Shown: positions 57,001-64,000 of the stretch, piece by piece
Numbering within the stretch: the first letter of the stretch is position 1
How the letters are laid out: each line of letters begins with the position of its first letter
Origin: Ostrinia nubilalis
Lineage: Eukaryota; Arthropoda; Insecta; Lepidoptera; Crambidae
Length of the DNA: 64,000 bases
NCBI RefSeq assembly: GCF_963855985.1
Contig: NC_087095.1
Coordinates: 8,070,001-8,134,000 of the forward strand
Direction: 5' to 3'
The notes under the pieces: model-generated
What the model was told of the DNA's origin: nothing
The model's database searches: none
Seen by the model: only the letters and a program-made list of their open reading frames with translations
Made by a program: the position numbers and the translations under genes

Positions 57001-60000
57001 TGACGGCAGGTCGCCGACAAGCACGCTTTCAATTAGCTCGCACTCGGAAGGCGAGTAATGGAGGCGAGTTTTGTTCTCCGATGAATGCAGACTGTTTTTG
57101 CAGTGCAGCAGTCGAAGAGGTCGGGTCTATAGACGGCCTGGGCAGCGATTTGTGCAGTCCTGGTTCGCTAAAACATTGGCTTATGGGGGTGGCTTGCTCG
57201 ACTTCCCATCGAGATGTGTAGGAGCAAATTGAAAGCGTGCTTATCGGTGACCTGCCGTCAGTTTCAAGCCTGTGGTAGGCCTTTTTGGAGTCAAATTCTA
57301 TTGTTTATATCTTAGACGAACTGTCCACTTGCTAACAGCTATCCTACGAACATTTCTGAGCTCTTGCTGGACGTCGATACCAGTCAAATGACGATTTCGT
57401 AGAGAAGTTGACATGAAAAAACGATTTTCCCTCTGCGATGTGCACCGGCAATGTTCAGAACTTGGTCTCGGGATAAAGCCACCAGTCTCCCGAAAGCGTC
57501 TTAAAACTTTCGAAACCCAGGACTGGCTTATGTGGAGCTGACGTGCGACAGCCCTCTGGCTGAGCCCTTCTTGCAATAGTGCAACGATTTGTGCTGCTTC
57601 TGAAGGTGTAGAATCCCAGGTAAAGTGTCAAAATAAGCGGAGATGTGTATGGATCAACGTGTGAAAGCAAAAATCCGAAAACACTTGCTTTTATGGGGGG
57701 TAAATAGGCCGCAACTCGCGACGTATCAAACAGTTGATACATGTCTTTTTCCTTACTTCTTTACATCAGCCGGGATATCTTTTTAAATACTGGTGTGATT
57801 TATATGAATTTGGTATCAATTTAAAGTTAAAAGTTTAATCTTTAAAATGGTGCTACTTTTTTTGTTATTAACAAATTGGTTTGTACACAAGATCGCGTGG
57901 AAACAACTTCATGTAAGTGATTCCATACTTTTGCTCGCAAGTGTAGTTCCAAACTGAGTGTTCAAAATCGCCATTATCATCGGACTTCAAAATCACTGGA
58001 ATGACCGTGCAGAATCGTCTTATTATTTTTATTTGTGTCATTGACGCAATCATAACAGAAAACTTTGCCAAGTCGTTTGTAACTTCTTATAAGTATGCCG
58101 CCTTAATTGTATTGTGAACTACTTAATAAGACTTGAAGACTGATTGTTTCAAAGGATTAACTTAAAAAATAAACATTATCCATATGCAGTTCATGTAATT
58201 AACAAAACATGTATTAAAAATAGGTAATTTCATATTAAATGCGTCAACATGTTGATTCTTTGTTGGTTGGTTGACATAGCTGGGCACCGTTAATCAAATA
58301 GTTAACTTCGTTAATCGTTAAATCGTTAATAAAAAAATTAACTTCGTTAAACGTTAAAACGTTACATCTCACAAGATTTAACGCAAGTTAACGTTAATCG
58401 TTAATCCGTTAACACATGATAATAAAACGAAAAAAATAATTGTATGCAAGGTTCAAATAATTTCGAAAGCTTGTATCGCGCATACGGAATTTATTCCTCT
58501 TTGGGTTCCATAAGGAACCCTTATAGTTTCGATATGTCTGTCTGTCCGAAGTTTTGCTTGGAAACTATTGGCACTAGGGAGCTGTAATTTTGTAGAGATA
58601 TGTATATTAATCACGCCGACAAAACGGTATAATAAAATTTTGAAAAAAAAAAAAATTTTTTTAGGGTAGCTCCCCTTTATCTAAAGGGATGATTTTTTTT
58701 TTATCTTCGACCCCATCATGTGGGGTATCGTTGGATAGGTCTTTTAATATGGCTTAGTGGTTCTTAAGACTTTTTTTCCATTTAGGGATCTGTTTTCAAA
58801 TCATTAAAGTTTAAAGTGCCAATTTTTGTTGTCCCCCCCCCCCCCCTCTAAAAACGAAACTGTTGGTTTCAAAAACTGGAAAAATTCGTGATAATACTGC
58901 TAATCATGAACTTTCAAGGAAAACTATAGCTAGCGGTTAAGATACATCAATTAGTTTGAGATTAATAGTCATTTAACTCATGTATTACAAAATTTATTAA
59001 CTAGTGAAAATTCCTTAGAAGAAAATATGAAAAGTGAAGTAATTGCTTGCTTCTGAAATATACTGTGGTAACGACGGACCACTACGGAACCCTACACTGC
59101 GCGTAGCACCGACACGCACTTGGCCAATTTTTGCGCTACAAGCTTTCGAAATTATTTGAACCTTGCATTTGTAAGTACTACCTACTATTATTTTTTTCGT
59201 TTTAGTACAATTGCATTTCAGAATAAGGCGGTTATCACACTACGCCGCGCTCAGCCGCGGAACGCGTGATTTCATATAAAAAATCCCGCGCGCAGACGCG
59301 TTGTCAGTGTATTCAGTTATCAGAGGTATTTGCATACAATGATTAAATCTGTCTGGCGGAACGCGGCGCAGTGTGATAACCGCCTAAAAGCTTGTTTTTA
59401 AAAAAGTTATAATTTTATTTTACACTTTTAGTAGTATCTCAATCTCAGAGCCTTGGTTCAATTACAATACAATTTAGCACCAAAGTGCTCAAAAAGACAA
59501 ATCCAGCAAACCCAAACTCGATAAGTTTCCACCGTTTCGTTTAGGAATTCCTATGGCCACCTCCTGACTCCATCATCAGGACCCTGGACATCATCTAGTA
59601 CTAAAGTGCTCGAAAAGACAAATCCAACGAACCCAAATTCGATGCGATGCCGCCGTTTCATTTAGGAATTCCTATGGCCACCTCATGACTCCGTCATCAG
59701 ATCATTGCTGACCAGCTCAATGGTACCATAACATTGCATTGTCATCGTACTTACATCAGTATACCAAATTTCAGCTCAATCGGTTGAGTAAAACTGGTCT
59801 TAAATTCAGTTGCAAGAGTTGTCCCACACATACCTACTAACAAATGTCGTTAGTGATCGTTACAACAACTGTTGTTTTGGGTTCTGGAAGTTCTGAAAGC
59901 TCGAACGTACATACTTGTCAGAACGCGTTTTTCTAGCGTTTTTCAGTGTGCTTTGATTTGGTACCTAAATAGTAGGTACTGGATTAACGATTAACGGACT

Positions 60001-61972
60001 TAAGATAATTTAACGGAAGTTAACGAGTCCGTTAACATTTTTTAAAGTTAACTTAAAAGTTAATCCGTTAATAGAAATGTTAACTTCGTTAATTAACGAT
60101 TAACGGATTAACGAGTTAATGCCCAGCTATGTTGGTTGACTAGGTAAACATGGATTTCGCGAATAAATAACATTAAGATTATTATTTTGATAATAAAGGT
60201 ATTTTATATTAGGTAGGTCGGTACTTACTTAGCATAGCTCTTGCCAGCGGCTTCGATCACATGAATTTCAGTTTATCACAGAAATAATACTATGTACTAT
60301 TAGTTATTATTTCTATATCTCCTATGGATATACACAGCGCGGCGGCCGGTGCTTTTGGAAGGTGGGGATACAAATTCAACACGAAGTGGCTCCTACGAGT
60401 TACGATAATGTGTTGAGATGAGTTATTATTGTGTTCCGTTTCCAGGGATTGGCGCATATTCCACTCGATGTCCCACCACATGCACACAAACACTATCCAA
60501 GATATGGAGCTGAGTATGTTCGAGCCGATCCTGCAGTTTCTGCCGTACAGGCACAAGCCCATCTGGGCTCAAATGGCTGCCTTTTACTGGCCTATAATCT
60601 TCATGTTCGTCTTCGTGGGCCTTTTCGTCAAAGAGTAAGACTTATCAATCGTTTTATTTACCTGACAATGAGCAACGGTCATTAACTCTACCCTTGTATT
60701 GGGTTCGATTCTCAGAAGCAGCACAGAAACAATATTAATCAGTTTGGATAGATATAATTATTGTTTATTTCGGGTGTTAACTATAATTTAATTGTAATAA
60801 TATTATAATACTTACTTATTGCATTCTATGTTTTGGTCAATACTGTTGAGGTTTGAACACAAGAGTCACAGACGCCAGCACATCAATCTAATAGCACCAT
60901 AAGTATTAACATAAAAAGTGTCTTACTCTCTCTTGATTTGCTCTTGACTTTCATTAAAAATATTTATTACAGGGTTGGCACATCGATAACTAACTTCGAA
61001 GGGAAAAGGTTGACCTGGACAAACGTAATACCATTCACGGTGCCAGCCTGGATGTGGATAGCTGGCGGGCTGCCTTTGCCCTGGGCTGTGCTAGTGTGGG
61101 TCGCCTCGTTCATGACTGGGAGTTTCTTCTTCACGCTGTTTGGTCTGACAGCTGGTCATCATGCCCATATCAATTTCTTTGATGGAGATGTACCAAGGTA
61201 AATACCTGAAACATAAATAAGAAAAGGAGATCAGTCTGGTATTTATTTTAATGGATACTCCACTACCGCCGACATGAGTTGTCGACTTTTGACATATTAT
61301 CAAAAGTCGCCGGGTGACTCGCGCGGTTACAAGTTGTCGACATGATTCTTTTGAAATAAAGTCGCCGATACCAAGTCACGCTTGAGTAAAGTAGGTACTA
61401 GAGTCCTAATAATGTACCATGAATATTAGCACCGTAATTGATCGAGGACTAACTAGTGAACAATAAGAAATTAACTAACATTATTCCAAGACTCAGACAC
61501 GAGTGCTTCGAGCATTTCTCATCACACAAACATTAGCCCTTTGTAGTCTGGAGAGGACCTCTGGACCAGACAGCCGTCAAAATGGAAATTTATTCCAGCT
61601 AGTCTACTAGCGAAACTTTTTAATTTACTCGTCAATTTCGATTTCAGGCAAGAATACTTGGATTGGGGTTTGCACCAACTCGACACTGTTGTGGAGAGAA
61701 TCGATTACGCAGGCAATCATTTTAAATCGATCACTCGGTTTGGCGACCACGCGCTACACCACTTGTTCCCGACTCTGGACCACGCAGAACTGAAATACTT
61801 CTATCCGATTCTTCTGGAACATTGCGAGAAGTTCGACATGCCTCTCCGAACAACAACATTCTACGGAGCCCTGCTAAGCCACGCTAAGCAACTTATAAGA
61901 AAACGCCCGAACAATTTTGCTGTTAAGAACGGCAAAGAATTTGACACTCCAAACGGTAATCTTTTTTCTTAG
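45070..61972 (+). CDS. Cyt-b5-r: Cytochrome b5-related, desaturase-like membrane protein, five coding exons
   Basis: Spliced model: 45,070-45,285; 55,681-56,090; 60,446-60,634; 60,973-61,197; 61,648-61,972. All introns are GT-AG; the sum is 1,365 nt, encoding 454 aa, close to the Drosophila cytochrome b5-related protein. Residues ~40-100 form a cytochrome b5 haem domain: HPGG at 61-64 supplies one axial histidine and FETHH (His83/84) the other. The rest is a fatty-acid-desaturase-type membrane domain with three histidine boxes: HNYLH 187-191, HSMSHH 215-220 and HALHH 381-385. Hydrophobic spans lie near 145-180, 240-260 and 285-330. Such front-end-desaturase-like fusions pass electrons from the b5 haem to a di-iron centre in the endoplasmic reticulum; the insect substrate is not established. 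The first intron is 10.4 kb and full of transposons. The symbol is given by resemblance to the fly gene. Confidence 0.9.
45470..45545 (-). repeat. tRNA-like SINE fragment
   Basis: On the minus strand GGGTTCAATTCCCGCC is a B-box-like stretch preceded by AGAGCAGTCACTTGGCAACC. The A-box side is poor, so it is read as a SINE remnant and not a tRNA gene. Confidence 0.45.
46346..46740 (-). pseudogene. RTE LINE C-terminal remnant
   Basis: The reverse complement encodes the same C-terminal block as 17,877-18,251 ([26 protein letters not shown]), broken by frameshifts. The 3' end points left (TCAGCCCGAACGATATCCAC). Confidence 0.75.
46744..46858 (+). repeat. SINE-like repeat with (AAAT)n tail, copy 2
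   Basis: Nearly identical to 11,310-11,430 (TTCTTTTCTGCTCAACCC to GGCATAAAAGTTTAAATAAA), with a shorter tail. Confidence 0.8.
46990..48730 (-). pseudogene. R1-clade LINE remnant: Gag knuckle, endonuclease, start of RT
   Basis: Read on the minus strand, pieces appear in LINE order. A Gag zinc knuckle of CX2CX4HX4C form (C-A-K-C-L-C-F-G-H...C) lies at 48,340-48,384. An endonuclease block with SDHNAI (47,542-47,553) is preceded by [18 protein letters not shown] opening motifs follow: [11 protein letters not shown] near 47,150 and [17 protein letters not shown] near 47,020. The sequence breaks off before the catalytic RT core and has several frameshifts, so it is dead. Unlike usual LINE debris it keeps the 5' part and lacks the 3' part. 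Confidence 0.75.
48585..48720. repeat. Local inverted repeat (CCACCACCATGTCCATCCCA)
   Basis: GGTGGGATGGACATGGTGGTGG at 48,644 is followed within 25 bp by its complement CACCACCCACCATGTCCATCCCACC. It is a small hairpin inside the degenerate LINE 5' region. Confidence 0.7.
49452..51930 (+). other. Cyt-b5-r intron segment with dispersed repeats
   Basis: Non-coding. Members of the CCCGCGGCTTCGCCCGC repeat family occur at ~50,070-50,180 (degraded head TTGCCCGCTTCCTCGC), 50,488-50,560 (TTTTGCCCGCGGCTTCACCC) and 51,085-51,215 (AAATCCGTCCGGTAGTTTTT to TTCGCATTTATAAT). 51,300-51,850 shows nothing recognisable. Confidence 0.5.
51933..52003. repeat. Perfect 71-bp palindrome
   Basis: 35-bp arms are exact complements around a single T at 51,968. 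The arm AACTAAATTCCATGCGGGCA is the head of the CCCGC-type dispersed repeat (AAATTT..GCGGGC in reverse), so the palindrome is built from two head-to-head repeat heads. Confidence 0.95.
52405..54841. mobile_element. Palindromic hAT-like element with exact 8-bp TSD
   Basis: Ends TAGGGTATGCAAAACCG and the complement of TAGGGAATGCAAAACCG, flanked by ATCCTGAG at 52,397-52,404 and 54,842-54,849. A (T/C)AGGG start and 8-bp duplication are hAT hallmarks. Inside, ~52,600-53,223 and ~53,465-54,080 are inverted copies of one another around a ~240-bp loop. The terminal ~150 bp are rich in AACCGG/CCGGTT. No catalytic transposase motif was recognised. Confidence 0.85.
52890..53100 (-). pseudogene. Unidentified coding remnant in the hAT-like element
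   Basis: An open stretch of about 70 codons on the minus strand ([20 protein letters not shown], then [10 protein letters not shown]) ends in a stop near 52,890. A diverged inverted copy lies at ~53,590-53,820 on the plus strand. I do not recognise the family, and its presence in both arms means it predates the palindrome. Function unknown. Confidence 0.4.
54955..55028. repeat. (TAAG)n tetranucleotide repeat
   Basis: Imperfect runs of AAGT/TAAG with TATAAG interruptions, lying between the hAT-like element and the right end of its MITE host. Confidence 0.9.
55065..55680 (+). other. Cyt-b5-r intron end, no feature
   Basis: Non-coding sequence up to the acceptor TTACGTTCCAG. I see no repeat boundary or RNA gene in it. 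Confidence 0.5.
56622..56963 (+). pseudogene. Tc1-like transposase N-terminal fragment, left arm
   Basis: An open frame with a helix-turn-helix: [19 protein letters not shown] then [14 protein letters not shown], and a second DNA-binding half with [12 protein letters not shown]. There is no in-frame ATG at the apparent start. After a stop near 56,963, a short piece in the loop (57,060-57,100) still reads VLFSDECRL, around the first catalytic aspartate, in another frame. The remaining catalytic residues are gone. Confidence 0.85.
57298..57576 (-). pseudogene. Tc1-like transposase N-terminal fragment, right arm
   Basis: The inverted duplicate of the left-arm fragment, with the same helix-turn-helix and only a few substitutions (e.g. 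SKWTVRLRY for SEWTVSLRY). It supports a recent origin of the palindrome. Confidence 0.85.
58445..59167. mobile_element. Inverted-repeat element (TGCAAGGTTCAAATAATTTC ends)
   Basis: ~36-bp inverted ends (TGCAAGGTTCAAATAATTTC, then GAAAGCTTGTA) bound a body shared in inverse orientation with 20,940-21,605 (TTCCATAAGGAACCC, TGTCTGTCTGTCCG, CCCATCATGTGGGGTA). It contains a 14-base C run near 58,835-58,848. Confidence 0.75.
59227..59384. mobile_element. Harbinger-like MITE with TAA duplication
   Basis: Ends GGCGGTTATCACACTACGCC and the complement of GGCGGTTATCACACTGCGCC, flanked by TAA (59,224-59,226 and 59,385-59,387). It is 158 bp and GC-rich inside (CGCGCGCAGACGCG). Confidence 0.8.
59473..59705 (+). 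repeat. Two-copy ~125-bp tandem repeat
   Basis: AAAGTGCTCAAAAAGACAAAT...TTCGTTTAGGAATTCCTATG is repeated as AAAGTGCTCGAAAAGACAAAT...TTCATTTAGGAATTCCTATG, each ending in CTGACTCCRTCATCAG-like sequence. Confidence 0.85.
60141..60445 (+). other. Intron segment before Cyt-b5-r exon 3
   Basis: Non-coding, with a degraded CCCGC-family repeat head near 60,236 (AGCTCTTGCCAGCGGCTTCG). It ends at the acceptor CCGTTTCCAG. Confidence 0.5.
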
Positions 61973-64000
61973 TGGCCAATCAATAATCATACTTCTGTAA
62001 AAGACTATCGTGGCACTAAAAACCTAACATAATTCTCAATTTACTGTAAAATATCAATGTAGAGTCAAGAGTTTGCGAAAAAACAAAGTCATAGGTTCCC
62101 AGTGCTCTGCAAAATTCTTGGGAGAATTGAAAGACATATTTTTATAAATAATTGTTTGGTAGTGTCTAACCAACTGTTTCGCAAATCTTGCCAAAATTTA
62201 TTTAAAAAAAAAATAAAGATTTAATTTAAAAACAAGATTAGTTTTTTGTATATGGCGCGTGCCTGAATTACAAATGCAGTGCCTCAGTTGATTTAAAATT
62301 ACAATTTTATGATTAAGAGCTGACAACAAAAGTAATGTAAACATTATATGACACAAATTTAATCAGAATCAGAATGAATATTAAATGTAACCCAAATAAC
62401 CTTTCTTTGTGTTTCATAAAATTACCGAACAAAAGAAGATCTTAATTTATGAAATAAGAGTTGATGTTTTTACAACTACAGGGGTAGTTAAAAATATACA
62501 AATAAGATAATGGTTTTTTTAATGGTATTATAATTTTAATTATTGATAATTCAAGAGACTTTTGAAGCTTCCTGTGATTGCCAAGTACGAATGCAATACC
62601 TAAATGACTGACTGAAATGACAATCCTTCATGGATTTAAGTTTTATGTCTTTAGTAATAAAGATTAAAATCGTTAGAGGATTTCGTCAGTTGCTGCCTAT
62701 ATTGATGTGTTGACGACTGTATAATAAATGTGATATTTTTAGATTAAATATTAAAGGGTAATATTAAGATTGTAATTTATGTAAGTATGTACCTATTTCA
62801 TAGTTAGTAATGGATTTGAATTAAGTTTTAATAAATATATTGATATTATTAACATTTTCATACCATGTTTGAGCATACGAGAATAGGTAAAAATGTAATA
62901 TGGTTTAGGTACAATACCGAAAGTAGTAATGTATAGACTGATGGGTTTTTGTATTGTGAAATCTTGCCAAAACAAAATAAAGCATTTATGAATTAAAAAA
63001 AAAACTCATAAGTCTTTTATTTATTTTGTCATAAATATGACTAATTTTATTCCGAGATTTTCTATTTTTCCTAGAAATTTATTTTTCTAATTAAAAAGGA
63101 CAGTAAGGACACACCTTAGTGAGTAGGTACTTACTATGTATAAAGACATTTAAAGATAACTAAAATAGAAAGACACGGGCTTTTTTAACGCGAAATTTAA
63201 TTTTATGACTGAGAGACCGTCACGTTTCGCGTTAAGTACCGTGTCTTTCTATATTTTAGTTGAAATGGAACGCGACAGTTTAAAATCTTACATTTCAATT
63301 TTGTCTAAAAATATTGTTTTCGTTCGTTTTAGCCAATTGACATCCTGGTTGCTGGACCAATGATTTCCAAAAAGTTCATAGAAGAAAATAAACATTTTCG
63401 GTGTATTTTATTTACGTACGTAAGTTAGAGATCTCTGTGGTAACGATACCAGTTTATTTCGCCATCACTTGTATCTAACATTTTATGGAAACCTGTAAAT
63501 TGTACTACACCTTAATGCGGGTGGGTAGTGAAACATCATAAAAGAAGGCAATTTTTCACTTAAGAAGCATCGTCGTAAATCCGCCTGAAGTTGGTGGGAA
63601 TTAAGTGCACTTTTGTTGTTCGCATCTTGGCCCCAGAAAATGAAACATGATGGAATTTTTGGCCTCGTAAGAATTGCCTTGTTCCAGTCAAGAGGAAGAT
63701 GGGTAGTGCGGCCAAAAGTTATGAGTTCTGTTGGTAATCTATCGACAGTTGAGAAATTAATAGGTCTTTAATTTAATTATACTTTTAGCTAGTTTTAATT
63801 ATTCAAAACAAGTCATCTTTGGAATATATTATGTGCATTACGAGATTTTATGAGACGAATTACCATTTTGATAAATTATGCACAATTTGTTTTTATTATA
63901 GGTACCTAAGTAAGTACATGGTCTACATGGATCATCATGACTCTAAAGTTACATAACTAATTTGGAAAAATAATATTGTGTAGATTATGAAACATTATCT
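61973..64000 (+). other. Cyt-b5-r 3' UTR and downstream DNA
   Basis: AATAAA signals at 62,212 and ~62,975 (AAAATAAAGC before an A-rich run) are candidate polyadenylation sites; which one is used is unknown. A small inverted-repeat element lies at ~63,158-63,265 (ACTAAAATAGAAAGACACGG facing CCGTGTCTTTCTATATTTTAG). A faint RTE 3' remnant is near 63,320. No further gene is seen. Confidence 0.5.

Larger units (their letters stand above)
56320..57943. mobile_element. Palindromic Tc1-like transposon with TA target duplication
   Basis: Both ends start CACT(C/T)GCGAGCAAAAGTA and are flanked by TA (56,318-56,319 and 57,944-57,945). The left arm 56,320-57,042 and right arm 57,224-57,943 are near-identical inverted copies (723 and 720 bp) with a 181-bp loop. 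Each arm encodes the same transposase N-terminal part. The element is non-autonomous. It lies in the intron after coding exon 2. Confidence 0.9.
58276..60130. mobile_element. Element with exact 10-bp TSD and TTAACG motif arrays
   Basis: Ends ATAGCTGGGCA and its complement, flanked by GTTGGTTGAC at 58,266-58,275 and 60,131-60,140. Both subterminal regions (58,285-58,430 and 59,975-60,115) are arrays of CGTTAA/TTAACG in both orientations. No transposase. The 10-bp duplication lies in the range of Mutator-like elements; the superfamily is not settled. Three other repeats lie inside. Confidence 0.8.

Noticed and set aside
1..64000. CRISPR arrays, bacterial operons or terminators
   Set aside because: Introns, LINEs and MITEs show eukaryotic nuclear DNA; no regularly spaced repeat array is present.

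Overview
This is a eukaryotic, AT-rich window, almost certainly from a moth or butterfly. The reasons are a dual-domain immulectin-type C-type lectin, a cytochrome b5-related desaturase-like gene with arthropod intron structure, RTE- and R1-type LINE remnants, a BEL/Pao element, and many short dispersed repeats of the kinds common in Lepidoptera. Only two host protein genes can be supported, both on the + strand and both reconstructed from spliced exons.

Layout. 1-17.6 kb: mostly single-copy, gene-free DNA with a few short inverted-repeat elements, a (TG)n tract and a 5'-truncated LINE (7.4-8.2 kb). 17.6-19.6 kb: an MITE-like element carrying an RTE LINE fragment, then a run of dispersed repeats. 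19.75-24.09 kb: a six-exon secreted lectin (320 aa, two carbohydrate-recognition domains) whose introns hold several non-autonomous DNA elements and whose stop codon abuts an antisense LINE. 24.7-35.9 kb: a multi-layer nest of transposons. An outer inverted-repeat element holds two MULE-like elements. One of these was entered by a foldback element with ~1 kb arms, and that was entered by an intact, very young BEL/Pao retrotransposon (identical 328-bp LTRs, 1764-aa Gag-Pol). 36-42 kb: more MITEs and an inverted second copy of the MULE-like element with a perfect 9-bp target duplication.

42.3-62 kb: the Cyt-b5-r-like gene. A probable non-coding first exon lies at ~42.3 kb and five coding exons (454 aa) run from 45,070 to 61,972. 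Its 10.4-kb first coding intron and its next intron are packed with DNA transposons: a 3.8-kb inverted-repeat element with LINE debris, a palindromic hAT-like element with 8-bp TSD, a palindromic Tc1-like element with TA TSD, and an element with a 10-bp TSD and a dense TTAACG motif array. The last 2 kb hold 3' UTR and short repeats.

The most striking theme is repeated palindromisation. At least three unrelated DNA transposons (foldback/TTA-TSD, hAT-like, Tc1-like) occur as head-to-head inverted copies of themselves with 180-265-bp loops, and two smaller elements and two near-perfect tiny palindromes show the same geometry. All splice models, TSDs and inverted repeats were read by eye. No alignment or database search was run.
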